In this document: positions 11,944 through 24,900 of the stretch, one piece after another
Numbering within the stretch: the stretch's first letter is position 1
Layout of the letters: every line of letters begins with the position of its first letter
Program-made: the position numbers and the translations under genes
Notes under the pieces: model-generated
What the model was told of the DNA's origin: nothing
The model's database searches: none
Seen by the model: only the letters and a program-made list of their open reading frames with translations
Assembly: GCF_004011695.2 (NCBI RefSeq)
Contig: NC_082406.1
Coordinates: 62,001-126,000, forward strand
Source: Ascochyta rabiei
Taxonomy: Eukaryota > Ascomycota > Dothideomycetes > Pleosporales > Didymellaceae
Direction of reading: 5' to 3'
Length of the DNA stretch: 64,000 bases

Positions 11944-13052
11944 TTTGTATCTCTTCTTCTAGGAGAACAGCTAGCACTTATACTATGTCAGCCAGCTCCC
12001 AGAATAACCCCTTAGACAAATCTGTCCCCTTAACCCTTTAGGAATTTATAGCCTAGGTGTTGCAGTTTATAACAAACTTATAGTAAGCCTTATCTACTAC
12101 TAATAAGTATATAGCATTACTTAAACGTAATAACTCTAATATACGCATGTTTATAGAGTCCCTAGCATAAATAGCTAACGCCTGTACTAGACCTACGTCT
12201 ACAGTCCTATTATCCTCCTTAGGAGCAACGCTGTACCTATTAACGTCTATCCTAGCCCCTAACTCGCCTTATAAAGCGCTGTTTTTAGCGTCTACCCTAG
12301 GCCTGTATGCCCCTATGCAGACGTCTGCAGCCTATAGGAAACCTCTTCCTATAGGTAAGGCCTTTACTAGAAACAAATCCTTATTTAAGGTGTAGTAGGT
12401 TATAATAGAACATAAGCTGCAGGTAGACGTGTTCTTTATTAGTAGGCTATAGAACATGTTTACTGTTATATAGTTCTAGCTTAGTACGTCTGTGTAATAA
12501 GATATAGCTCTGTTCTATAAGATTAGGGGTACCTAAGGTGTGTAGAGCCTAGAGGACTTCCTAGTATACCTAGAATTCTGCTACAGCAATAACTACAGCT
12601 AGGAACAGGCCTAGGCAAAACTAGAAAGCGTTTGTTAAGGTCCTAACAAGTTGTTCTTAGACTTTCTTATCTAGTTTAAGCAGCTACTAGTGTAAAGTAG
12701 CAGCCTTTACTAGGACAGAGAACAGTGCCTATTAAAGCTCTACTAGGCCCTAAACGTAAACATCTATAATATAGTAATAAACTAAGAAGTAACTTATATA
12801 GATTATAATGTAGCTATTATAGAGTATAAGTCTATTACTGTAGACGTTAAGACTATAGCTATAGAAAACTAGCTGCGCTACACCCCTACCTAAGCGCCGC
12901 CTAAGCGTAACAGGGATAGTAACGTTAAGATAACAGTTATGTCTGCAGTTTGCACTAGCAGTAGTGCTAAGTGTGGGGGTTAGAAGTAGTCTGCTCCTAA
13001 CTAGGCTATGTAGGTTCCTAATAAGGTATTTTAGTAACGCTAGGAGGCTAAC

Positions 13053-15900
13053 CTGTGTACCTGTTACGGCAAAGAGGGATATATTTACTAGGATTATGCT
13101 AACGCAGTAGTAACTATAGTATAAGTAGCAATAATCTTAGGTAAGGAAGAGGCTAGTTTATATAGGGGAAACTAGCTGCTCCTTATATAAGTCTAAGTTA
13201 GGAGCGCTGTAGGAGTATATTAGTAGGGAAGACTACTAGTGTAGAGGCATTACAGGCTGCTAGAGGAGCTATTACAGACTCTATAGACAAGCCCCTATTA
13301 TGCGTTCTGTTATTTATTAATAGGGTAATTTAGGCTAATGTGCTAGTAGACTTAGGGTATAAATGCTTTAGCGTAGTAAGCAATAGCTTTGCTGCGCGCT
13401 TAGGAGGAGACTTTATTAAGGTGCTGCTATAACGCTTAGCGTAAGTAGTAGGCACTAGTAGGAAGTCTGTAATCTCCTGTTTAGTCCTGTTTAGGTATAA
13501 CTTAGACAGGTAGCGCTTACAGGCTGTAGCCTACATAGTACTTAGTCTAAGCTAGGATGTTATTTTAGGGAAGCCCTAGCTCTAACAAGAGGGCGTAGTG
13601 TTAGACGCAGAAAAAGGCACACTAAGGATATAATAGGTAGGGAACCTTATAGTCTATAAGTCTTTATAGTATACAGTAAATGTTTACGTAGCTCTCCTAT
13701 TAGTAACTAAGTTTAATAAGACCCTACCTAACAGGCTCTAGAAGCGCCTGCCTAGGGACTAGTTTGTCTCTATAAGCCTCTACAACATTACTAAAATCCT
13801 CTTAGTTTAATCCCTAGGAGTGCAAGGGACAGCAGAGGAGGTAGATCCTCTTCCCCCTAAGTTAGTCTAGTTTTAGGACCTATTTAATAAGAGTAAGGCC
13901 TTTAGCCTTTCCCTATATAGGGGCTAGATAGATTACCACATACAGTTGCAACGCAACTAGTCTAGGAAGGAGGAGCCTCTACCCTAGGGCCCTCTGTACA
14001 ACATGCTAAGGGACTAGCTACTTAAGCTACAGAAACAGGTGTTAGCACTAATAGACAAGGGGTAGATCTACGCCTCTTCTTCCCTAGCAGGGGCCGTAGT
14101 TCTGCTAGTTAAAAAGTCCTCTAGTGGGTGGTGTATGTACGTGGACTATTGCACACTTAATAGCATTATAATTACTAACTAGTACCTGCTTCCTCTTATT
14201 AAGGAGACGCTGCGTACACTAGGGGGTGCCTACTAGTTCTCTAAGGTTAATATCTATTTAGCATTTTACTAGATTTATATTACAGAAGGAGACAAGCACC
14301 TTGCTACATTCTGTACCTGTTTTCGGCTCTTTAAGTGGCTAGTCTGCCTGTTTAGCCTGGCTAGAGCACTAGCGTCCTTCTAGCGTTACATTAACAGCGC
14401 GCTTTAGGAGATATTAGGTAACTATGCTACTGCGTACCTAGATAATGTCCTTATTTATAGTAGCAGGTCTAGGACAGACTACTTAGGGAAGGTTAGCAGA
14501 GTCCTTACGCTCCTACGCGATGCAGGGCTGTATCTAGATCCTAAGAAGTGCATATTTGCAATAAAGGAAGTACACTACCTTAGATATATTATAGAAGCTA
14601 GAAAGGATATTTATTCTAATCCTAAGAAGGTTAAGGCTATCTGTAATTAGGAAGCCCTACAGTCTTTGCGTAGGGTCTGCAGTTTCCTAAGGTTTACTAA
14701 CTTCTACTAGGACTTTATCCTAGCCTTTTCTAGTATTGCTGCCCTACTTAATTAACTTATAGGGAAGGATATCCTGTTTAGGTAGGGGTAGGAGGAGGAT
14801 GCAGCGTTCTACTGGCTAAAGAACGCATTTATAACAGAACTAGTCCTAGCCTAGTAGGACCCTAAGTAAGAAACACTATTAGAGGCAGACTGCTCTAGCA
14901 AGGCGCTAGGTAGCTGCCTTTCTTAATAGTATAGGAAGGTGCTTTGCCTAGTAGTGTATTACTCTGCTATACTTATAATAGAATAATAGAACTACACTAT
15001 TTATAATAAGGAGTTAACTGCTGTTATAAAGTGTCTAGGGGTCTAGGCAGCTAAATTAGGGTCTGTTGCTAGGTTGGTTACTATCCTAACTAACTATAAG
15101 AACCTCTAGTACTTTACTACAGCGCGTAGGCTAAGTAAGAGGCAGCACTAATAGGCAGAGGAGCTGTTAAAGTTCTGTTTCTACCTTCGCTTCTGCCTAG
15201 GGCGCCTGGCAGCCTAACTGGATGCGCTAAGCTGCTAGGAACAGGACTATAATAGGAGGTTAGGGGGGGTCTATAGGATAATAACCCTAGTTTTTGTATT
15301 AGTAGTTAGTACACTAGGCCTTAGTACGCCTCTACTTTTTATTAACATACATATACAATTACTATAGGGTAAAGGTGTTTAGTAGGATATAGGGCATACA
15401 GCGCGCCTGTCTACTATCTGTAATAGGGCCTGCTAGTTCCCTCTTAAGGCTAAGACTACTTAGCAAATTGTAGATTGTACGCTTAGTGCTTATAGCATGC
15501 TGCTGTAGTGTAGGGTTATATAGGTTCTGTGTTAGAAACTACTTATAACTATAATAATCTAAAGGGTACATAAATCTAACCTAACAGGCTATCTAGGGGA
15601 TAACACCACGTTCTACATTATTAGACGCAACTTCTACTAGAAGGGGATGTTATAGGATGTTTAGTGTTATATCTATAACTACTACTATTTTAGCGCTTAT
15701 ATGTTGCAGCGCTAATAGTAAGGCTTACTCTAGCTATTACCTATTACTAACTGTTTTTAGTCCTAGATTTTAATAGACTTTATAGTTAACCTCTCTTAGT
15801 CTAATAAGAACGCACTGCGCTATCTCTTAGTTATTACAGATTGCCTCTCTAAGTATGTGCAGCTTAAGGTAATAACTTCTATAACTACAAAATATTACGC
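13053..15900 (+). pseudogene. Gypsy-2 gag-pol remnant (protease, RT, RNase H, integrase)
   Basis: No continuous frame survives, but the family order of protease, reverse transcriptase, RNase H and integrase can be read between stops. Diagnostic RIP changes are the zinc-knuckle His to Tyr (C to T) and the RT YLDD to YLDN (G to A). The integrase core still reads as I-D-F-I-V-N-L followed by a well-preserved stretch up to a KYVQLK motif, so the second half of pol is less damaged than gag. The limits given cover only the recognisable motifs, not the original ends of the gene. Confidence 0.75.
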
Positions 15901-17206
15901 TAAGGTCTTCTGTAACACGTAGTAGTAGTTCTAAGGCTTTCCTAGCGCTATAATCTTAGACTGCGGCTTAGACTAGCTAGGACATTTTTAGATAACACTG
16001 TGTAGCCTTATAGGGGTGGACTAGCTACTCTCTACAGCCTATTACCCCTAGACAGACAGAGGGACAGAGTGTGCTAACTAAGAGGTGTAGGTAGTCCTAC
16101 AGGTTATAGTTAACTTTAAACAGGATAACTAGCCTAACTATCTTCTAGCCTACTAACTAGCACTTAACAATTACAACTCTTTAGTTACTAGGGTTAATTC
16201 TAACCTGCTCCTCTATAGTTATAATATAGACCTCCTGCAGACAACAGTACTACTAACTGTTGGCTAGAACACACTACAGGGACAGGCAGTCTATTTTCTA
16301 GACTACCTCTAGTAAGGTATAAAGCTTACTTAGGCAGCTATAGTATAGGTGCAACAACGTACCTAGGACGCAATAGACTGTAGCTGTAGGCCTGCAGAGT
16401 GGTACTACGTAGGTAATAGGGTGTAGTTTTCCCTCTACAACATAAAAACTAACAGGCTAAGCTAGAATCTTAATTAGTTACAAGCCTAGTACACAGTAGT
16501 TGCAGTTCCTACCCCTCTAACAGTTACCCTAGGTTTGCTAGGTAACCTCTACAAAACAGTGCATATAGACCTACTAGAACATACAGCTTCTAACCTGTTA
16601 CTAATACAGCGCCTGCAGGAAAGTAGACTAGGCCTGCTAGTTGTCCTAGAGGAGAACAACCTGACCCTAGCTAAATAGGAGGTAGAATCTATCCTAAAAG
16701 AAAAGAGGGCTTACAGGTAGAATAATTACAGGTCCTAGTTAAATAGAAGGGATATACAAAGCTAACGTAGGAACTACTAGAAGCGTTACAGGACATAAAG
16801 GCCTAGAAGGCCTTTATAGTAATATACACAGCACGTAAGAAGTAGATATAGAGAAAGAAAAACTTTTGTTATTTATAATAATCCTTATAGGGTTCTATTA
16901 GGAGATACTATGTAGGGTATAAGGCCTAGCACAGGAGAGCTTAGGGACCTTATAGTAACAGTATGCTGCTACCTTACACATATACTACCTAGTAACTAGC
17001 AGCAATCCTTAAGACTTAAAAAAGATGTTATTGTTTACAGATAGGGAATAACAGGTAGTAGTAGCTGTGTCTAGGGCCTAGTTCTACGTGTTACAGCAGC
17101 AGCAGTTAACCTTATAGTTGTTATTACTACCCTCTACATCTGCCTTAATAGTACTGCTATATATTAACTATAATAATTCCTTAAAGTTGTAGTTAGGTAT
17201 GTATAG

Positions 17207-17386
17207 CTCTATAGAGGAAGGTAAGTAGTAATAGTAGGTAGGCGCGCGCGGCTCTATAGGGGAGGGAAAGCAGCAACAGTAAGGGGGCGCAGAGGGCCTT
17301 AGAAGGGAGGGAGAGCAGTGCTGGCGCAGGGGCGTAGGCAACTCTGCAGGGGAGGAAGAGCAGCAACAGTAGAGTAGCAAGCAGAG
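17207..17386 (+). repeat. 45-bp tandem repeat within gypsy-2 (about 4 units)
   Basis: Units start near 17207, 17252, 17297 and 17342. In the plus frame each encodes about 15 residues with a Ser-x-Gly-Glu-x-x-Gln-Gln-Gln-Gln-like core; several Gln codons are now stops. It lies downstream of integrase, in what was probably the C-terminal tail of pol or an extra frame. The 70-codon open frame on the opposite strand (17168-17380) is a by-product of this repeat. Confidence 0.65.
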
Positions 17387-18849
17387 CTGGTAGACAGATA
17401 AGCAGCGCTTATTAGGGGAGTTAGAGCAGCAGTAGTAGGATAAGCAGGATAATAGGGCGTACTCTAGGCAATAGCAGGGCGTAGTAAGCAGGCGCTTAAC
17501 TTAGTTAATAGTGTTCTTTAGATCTAGTTAGCTGCGCACCTAATATAGACAGAAATTCTTATAGTAGTATAGGCCTAGACTACCTCTATACAGTTTATAA
17601 GCTTAGTCTAGAACTAGAAGGCTAACCCTATAGTAGCTATAAACTACTAGAGGTAGGTATCTAGTTAGTTGCTGCTATAACGCTTAGACAACAGCGTAGC
17701 AGGTAGAGTAACCTAGGTACTAGGCTTAGCGGGGGAACAGGCGGCGTAAGCAGAGGTTAACTACTTTGCTAGCGTAGGGTTAGCTAGGGCTAGGTTAAGC
17801 ACAGCCTTATACACCTACTAGTGCTTATAGTAGGTACCTAGTGAAAATGTTACATTAGAAAGGAAAACCTATAGTAGTAACAAGGGGGTAACTTACAGTA
17901 GAAAACAGGCTAACGCCCCTAGTTAGCCTTGTTACTGCCTACTCCCTAGGTGCTAGGCGTCTTAATATAGGCGTTACTAGCGTATACTAACGCCTTAGCT
18001 ACTATTAGTTAGGAATAAGGGGCTAGAACAGAAACATGTACGTTAATGTACTACTTAAAATTGCACTAGGTATAGTAGAGCTTAGTGTTTGTAGTAAAGA
18101 GGTTATTGTTATAAATACAAACGCGCTTACGCTTAGCACAGGTATAACAGGTTTTACTAGCGCCTAGAACGTAGTTAGCTGTAGAAGAAATTAGTAAGTA
18201 AGTAGACCTATAATAGACATAGGCACTTATAAGACTAGCTAGTAAGGATAGTAAGAAGGCAGTAGGGGGAGTATAGGACGGCGCTGGCAGAGATAGGGAC
18301 TAGGTCCTTATTGTCTAAGTTACCCTTTACTTTATAGTTACCTATATAACAGTAGTAAGCTTTCTATATATATAGTTAGGCCTTATAACTAGATTAGAAA
18401 CTATAGATAAGAAATACTACAGGTATATTATAGGCAGAGGGGAAGGACTATAGCAGACTACAACTACCCCCTCTAGGGGGACTACTAGCTTCTTAACTAG
18501 TAGCCTGATGGCTATAACTAGAGGTAATAACAGACATAGTAGGTAGGGTAAGGGCATATACAAAAATTTAGGTAGGTATGTTATAGGTAGGTTAGGTAGA
18601 AGCGTAGAGTAGTATAGTATCTAACTTAGGCAGGTGTACTAGGTAAAACAAAAATAACCTAGGTGCGTGTAGGGACTACCCTAGGTAAACTACAGACTAA
18701 ACAAGCGGCTAACTACTAAGAGCTAGACCCCTACGCAACCACAACTAGCCCTAGGGTTTACCTACTACTAGTATCCCCTAGGCTATGCTAAATATAAAAA
18801 GGACCTAATAAAAGTATATACAGCCTAGGAGGGATAGGGAAAGGAGGTA

Positions 18850-19004
18850 TGTTATAGGCTTAGACCTTGTCTAAGCCTTAAGCAAGACAGGATAATTACG
18901 TGCCCTACAGACATATTAGAAGGACACGCAACGTGTTACCTCTATAAGAGATACAACACCATATTAACCCTTATTGCATCCTACCCTAAGGCTAGTCCAT
19001 AACA
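18850..19004 (+). repeat. Gypsy-2 3' LTR (155 bp)
   Basis: It matches 11789-11943 and is followed directly by GGTGC, the target duplication. Confidence 0.92.
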
Positions 19005-19276
19005 GGTGCTAAGGTAGAATACCTTAGTTAATATAAAGAAAAACCTTTTAATAAAGCTTAATTAAAGATGATTATAGCAAAGGGATTTAAACCGCGTTAG
19101 AATAAACTCCTGCTATTAACTACAGCGTACTAAAAGCTAGAGGAGTACCCTCTCTACAAGATATTTAAATAAGTAGAAAACAAACACCTATAAAGCTACA
19201 AACAAATAGAGTTATAGACTAAAGTTCTAGTAGCTCTAGTTTAGAAGTCTAAATAATAAATACTTAACTATATATA

Positions 19277-21118
19277 ACGTAAGCGGTAAGCGAGTCGCTT
19301 AGGTAAGCGAGTCGCTTACCTTTTCAAGCCTTAGACCTTTGCAACACTATAACTCAACACCACAACGTTGTACTGTAGCTCATAGTACGTTAAATTAATC
19401 TAATTAGTCTACAGTATCTTTCTTACATGTGCGCTTGTTGTGCCCTGCCTTACCACACCTCCCACAGCGTCAAGAACCCTGTCCACCACCACCCGTTCGC
19501 ATCCTCTCCTTACGCCTCTTAGCCTTAACTAGCGCATCAGCATCCCTACGCTTAACTATCTCCTCTGCTTCTTGCTGAGATAGGGTCCTACTATGCTAGA
19601 TCTGCTTCTTTTTACGTGTTTTACGCTTAGAAGCAGCTTTATTTGCTGCTTAAAGCTTAACTATCTTAGCTGCCATCAGCACCTGGGTATGCACTATCAT
19701 TTCAGCTCCCTTTTAAAACTGCTGCACTATCTCACAGATTAATTCTGTTAATAAACTTCTGAATTCCCTGATTCTCTTTAATATCAGCGTTAACTAAGCT
19801 CTAATTTCAGCAGCGTTGCTTGGTGTTTTAGGTTGCCAGGGGGTAGGCCCTGGTAAAGGTGGTGATGGCGTACAAGGCTTTACTTCAAGCCTTAATAGCA
19901 CTACCTCTAGGTTATCTGGAACTAAGCCTGTTGCTTAGAAGCTTGATTGAATATTACTAGATAAGAACGCCTTATTAAAAACCTAATTAAAGGCAGCTAG
20001 GAACGCTTTCTTGTTAATGTGGGTAATGTAACAGTTTGCTAAGACATTAATTTCCTTCTTATACGCCTGGTTTAATAGGGTAAAACACCCTACATTAAGT
20101 GGCTGTAGGATGTAGGAGGTGTAAGGAGGCATATAGAGAGTGATAATCTTACTCTCCTTATATAGATTCTAGAAGGCAAGCAACTTGTAGCTCTTGTAGC
20201 CATTAATAATTAGCAGCTGGTGGCTACCTACTGTCTGGGCTGTTATGTGCTGGATAAAGTGCTTTAGCTACTCTAGGCCCAGTTCATTTGTTGTCCAGCC
20301 ATTCTTGCTGACACTAATCTGCCAATCCTTTAGGTTGTAATACCAGGCTTAGTTGTAGTTCTTTACTTTAAAGATAATAAAGGGTGGGATAACCCACCCT
20401 ATAGCATTGATTGCAGTAATTAACGTTACCTATTTACAGTTGCCAGGCTGGACCTGCAATGGTCTAAGACGCCTCTTAGACGCAGTTAACACCTTAACAG
20501 ACCCCCTAACACCTATCTAGAAGCTAGTCTTATTAAAGTTGTAGGTATCTTTGTCTAGGATACTATACTTGGCTTTAACGTTACATATAAGGTTAAACTA
20601 GGGGCTAATAATAGCTAGGTTGCTGCATAGGACTCTCTAGTAATCGCGCTGTCTATTTACGTAAGACTTAATCTCAGGCTTCCAGCGTATAAGGTTCCTA
20701 GCCTATTTTTCCCTAACCTGGCCACTATAACAGGCAGCTAGCAGTTAATTAGCTATTTCACGTACGTAGCTAAGCGTAGGGGCAAAGCCTTGCGCGTTAA
20801 GCTTCCTTATGTATTGTATAATTGTGTCCTCTTTAACCCTAGTAAGCCAGGATAAGTTAGGATGGGAATTGCGTTGTAAGGTGGTTTTAGCGCGTTGGTT
20901 AGAGAGGGTCCTTTAAGGAACGTTATAGATAGCAGCAGCGCGTTACTGGCTTAGCAACGCGTTAGATTTAATAGCTTAGATAGCAAGGACTATCCTATCC
21001 TCACGAGAAAGCAATTCGAGATCAGGTTGTTGAGACATTAGATGAAAGGTTGAAGGAGGTGTAATCTTGGCAAAGGTGAGCGACTCGCTTGCCTAAGCGA
21101 CTCGCTTACCGCTTACGT
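19277..21118 (-). mobile_element. Pogo-1: Fot1/pogo DNA transposon (1842 bp) inserted in copia-A
   Basis: It is flanked by TA duplications (19275-19276 and 21119-21120), and copia-B shows the empty site. Terminal inverted repeats begin ACGTAAGCGG. Each contains two copies, 17 bp apart, of the odd palindrome TAAGCGAGTCGCTTA or a one-base variant. The single transposase gene lies on the minus strand. The size is close to Fot1-type elements (about 1.9 kb). Confidence 0.9.
19404..21038 (-). pseudogene. Fot1/pogo transposase, RIP-inactivated (545 codons in frame)
   Basis: The start-to-stop span is exactly 545 codons, the usual size of Fot1 transposases, so there is no net indel. The protein opens Met-Ser-Gln-Gln-Pro-Asp and continues into a psq/CENP-B-type helix-turn-helix region. 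The first DDE position reads Asn-Phe-Asn-Lys-Thr instead of Asn-Phe-Asp-Glu-Thr; it starts 498 nt after the ATG. The C-terminus has a CxxCGxxGHN-type zinc knuckle (about 19425-19480). Inactivating changes are mainly CAA or CAG to TAA or TAG and Asp to Asn, all RIP-type. It would have cut and joined the element at TA targets. Confidence 0.88.
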
Positions 21119-21752
21119 TAGGTCTATACATATAAGTTTAATAAACACTACTACCTTAATAAGTATAGAGTAAGGCTTATAGTTAGAGGAGACTAATAAT
21201 ATAATATTATGTTATAAGACATGTATACAGCAACACTTACAGGCTAATTACTTAGAATACTAATAGCAATTACTATAAAATATAATCTTAAACTAAAATA
21301 ATAGGATATTATAAATATGTTTATCTATATAGCTATTAACTGCAAAATATATATAAGGATGCTAAGAGGATACTAGAAGATAGGCACCTTACTAAAGGTA
21401 CAGAAAGCCCTATATAGACTCTGCATCTCCCCTCTACTATAGCAGAAGGAATTTACAGCAATATAAGCTAAAATTACATTTAAATAAGTGCTATAAGAGC
21501 TATGCTGTATATTTAAGGATAGAGTAATTTTCTTCTTCTATATAGACAATATTATAATTGCGTACTACCTAAAGTACAAATTAGAGGCAGATAATACTAT
21601 TAAATAGATACAGGAGTAATACCTATACACTAGAGGAGATAACCTTTAATAGTTCCTTAGTATAGAAGTCTAACGTAATAGACAGTAATAGATAATTTAA
21701 TTATTATAAGCTGCATATATTAATAAGATTAGTTAATTAGTAACTAGACAGG

Positions 21753-21914
21753 TGTTAGATAATATGCTTAATGTGCAAATATGATAATAAAGGTGATTGA
21801 TTAATAATTATCTGTCTTAATGGCTGATTTTATGTGTGTGTGCCGCTAGCCCCTAAGTTAACCAAGGTTAACCTTAACCCCCCAACTTGGTTCGGCAAGG
21901 TCAGTTATCTAACA
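21753..21914 (-). repeat. Copia-C LTR, left (3' LTR of the element)
   Basis: 162 bp; starts TGTTAGATAATATGC and ends TTATCTAACA. It is the reverse complement of the copia-D LTRs. Confidence 0.9.
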
Positions 21915-24900
21915 CACCCCCTTAGCTTTAAGGCCCTATTAAAGCTAGACATAATCAGCTCTTATTGTACCTCTAGGTCAGCAAGCTTTTAGTTAAGTAA
22001 TTTTATCTAGGTGTTAGCTGGCTTTCTTTGTTTAGTATGTTTCTCTAGTCCTAGCTGTCTTAGAAAGGTTAACTACTTGCTTGCAGGCAGAGCCTTTATA
22101 AATCTGTTAGCTAACATCTTAGTAGATAGGATATAGGTTACTATTATAGTGCCTTTATTTGCCTCTTATTATAGCTAGTAGTTATAAATGTCTATATATT
22201 ATAGTTTAGTTTAGAATTTTAAGACTTCCTTATTAATTAATTAGATAGTCTAGGTATTATTATATTAAATAGTAATTGTTAATTATAAGAGGTGTATGCT
22301 AAGTTCTAATAATAGTTATAAGATAAAGATAGCTTCCTTAGCCACCTATGCTAGGGCAAGTAGCTCTACTTTAGTTGTTAATATAGTAACTGTGTCTTAT
22401 TAATTAGCTCTCTAGGTAATAAGTCCTCTGTATAGTTTAATAGTATATCCTTAGAAGCTCTTCCTGTCTAGAGTGTTATTAGCAAATAATGCATTACTAG
22501 CAACTACTAGGTGCTTGTTGCCTCTAAAGGTGAGGGACAGGTCTTGTGTTCCTTGTAGGTATAATAGTACTTAATCTGCTGCGTTATAATGCTGCTGTCT
22601 AGGGTTAGTTAGAAACTGTACTAGCCTAGATGTAGCAAAGGCAATATTAGGCCTAGTAGTAACCGCAGTAAAGAGGAGAGATCTAATCTTTCTCTAGTAT
22701 TTGTTAATTTCTAATGCTACAGTTTCTCCTTTATTTAGTAGAAGCTTAATACTTAATATTAGTGTGTTATATTATATGTCTGTCTTATCTGCTAGAGAGC
22801 TAATTTTGTTCATGTATAACACCTGTAAGAGGAGGATCCTTAGGTTGTCTTAGTCTTAGGTTATCTCTACTCCTAGGAACTATTACAGATTGTTTCGTCC
22901 TATAATAGAGTATTTATTAGTAATATAGCTAAGGGCCTTATCTACCTTATATTTTCAAGTTAGGTAATAAGCTATAATAATATCGTCTATATAGAAGAAG
23001 ATAGTAACTCTATTCTTAAGTAAGCAGTAGGGTTTATAGGGAACAACTGCAAATCTATAGCTTGTTAGAGTAGATGTAAATTCCTTCTACTAGAGGAGTA
23101 GAGAGATTCTTAGTCTATATAGTGCCTTATATAGCTGTAGAACTGTGCCTAGTTTCTAATACCTGTATAACATCCTTATATAGACCTCTCTGTTAATTAA
23201 TATATAAATAAAAGTATTTATAATATTAAACTACTTAAGTTCTAGGTTATATGCTGCTAAAACTTCTATAAGTATTCTAAAGGACCTGCTAGCTAGTATT
23301 GCTGCGTAGGTATCTTTAGAAGTAATATTTTATTGCTAGTTACCTTAGACTACTAGTTGCGCCTTATATTTAAGTAGGTAGTAGTTTTTATTATGCTTAT
23401 ACGTGTATACCTACATATAATTAAGTATCTAGTATCCTACTACCTTAGTCTTTGTTAGGGGTACTTTAGACTATAACTTTATGTTCTAATAGCTGCTAAG
23501 GTGTTCTTACTTATCTTCTTTAAACTATTAGTGAAGCAGGTAGTCCTCTAGGTTTAATTACGCCGTTAGCTCTAGTAAAGGTTATCTTTAATAAGGCTTA
23601 AGCCCTTTTATTAATATTTATTTTAACCTAGCTTTATTAATATTATTGCCCTAGTATGTGCCTATGTATCTACCTTATATGCTAGCTATAAATGCAGCTT
23701 TCTATAGGATAGTTTATAAAGTTCCTTAAGATTACGCTAGCGTTAATTCTAACTAATTAGTAGTTAACTAGTGCCACCTGCTAACTCCTAATTAGCTGTT
23801 ACCTTTTGCTAACTAGGATAACAACAGCATGTTAATTAACAACGTGACTAGTAGCAGAGTTAGAGGAGGAGTTAGATATATATGTCTAGCTTTCTGTCTA
23901 TTATTATATTCTAGTTAATCCTCTATAGTAGTTAAGTGTGTAATAGTATTGTCCTTATAGAATAACTAGATTTTAGCCTTATTTTAGGGTAGAGGCAGAA
24001 GCTCTATGCTTCTTGTCTATGTTACTATCTCTTTAAGAGTGCTGTGCATAAGGTTGTCTATTAGGTCCTAAGTCTCGCTACTAAAGATAGTATCCTTATT
24101 AAAGATTATTCCTCTTATACTAATAATTTTACTAAGGTTAGAATCTATATCTAATATATATTTAAGGATTAGTATCCTACTAGGTATCCTACCTATGCTC
24201 TTAGGTCTAGTTACTAGAGTTATAATTTTCCTTAAAGGGTGTTACTTATAAGAGCAAAGGCTTTATATCTATATGCTTTTACATATACCTAGTTTAGTTT
24301 CCTACTTTATATATTTAGGCTAGCTAGTTAAGCTGTATAGGTGAAGAACACATTATAGGGTATTTTCTAGTTATTTAATAACCTTAGTGTTTAGTTGTGT
24401 AGGTACACTACTACCCTTATAATCTCTAGCTATATTTCCTATAGTAGGTTTGCGTCTAATCTTATAGTGCGTACCTTATCTTTTATTACACCCCCTAAGC
24501 ATTTAGCACCTCTATTCTGTGCTTAGGTGTCTAGTGCACAAGGCTTAAGCCTAACTAATTATGCAGCGCACCATTAAAATACTTCTAGTTTTATTGTAGT
24601 AATTTTAATATTATACTTAATTACCTTAACCTAAATCTTATATTGTTTTAACAGGAATTGTGTAAGAGTGTCTAAAAAGAAGATAATTGTCTTTCTTAGT
24701 TAATTATCTTTAAAATAGAAATCCTAGAGGAAGCTAGATTACCTATTAACAGCAAGTAATTAGCTCTTTTTCTTAGTAAAGCTTTCTTCTTTTTATAGGT
24801 GGAAGTTAATTGCTATATATTCTTCTAGTCCTTTATTGCTTATTTATAGTGTTTAACTAATTTACCTCTTAGTCTTAGCTTGTCTGCAAGTATCACATTA

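Larger units (their letters stand above)
11789..19004 (+). mobile_element. Gypsy-2: complete RIP-inactivated Ty3/gypsy retrotransposon (7.2 kb)
   Basis: Two 155-bp LTRs bound the element. The flanks are AGTGC on the left and GGTGC on the right, a 5-bp target duplication differing by one RIP-type change. The uninterrupted copia-B shows the empty site near 38700. Readable domains in order are: gag; a CCHC knuckle (13053-13090) whose His is now Tyr; an aspartic protease Leu-Val-Asp motif (about 13343-13360); reverse transcriptase with Tyr-Leu-Asp-Asn (14435-14446); RNase H (about 14869); integrase with a DFIV core (about 15770-15880); and a repeat-rich tail. A purine tract lies just before the 3' LTR (about 18828-18849). 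Stops are frequent. Confidence 0.92.

Noticed and set aside
17168..17380. 70-residue Ser/Pro-rich minus-strand frame
   Set aside because: It is the opposite-strand reading of the 45-bp tandem repeat in gypsy-2.
19277..19325. Short palindromic direct repeats as a CRISPR-like array
   Set aside because: Only two units, and they recur inverted at the other end of the same element; they are transposon terminal repeats.
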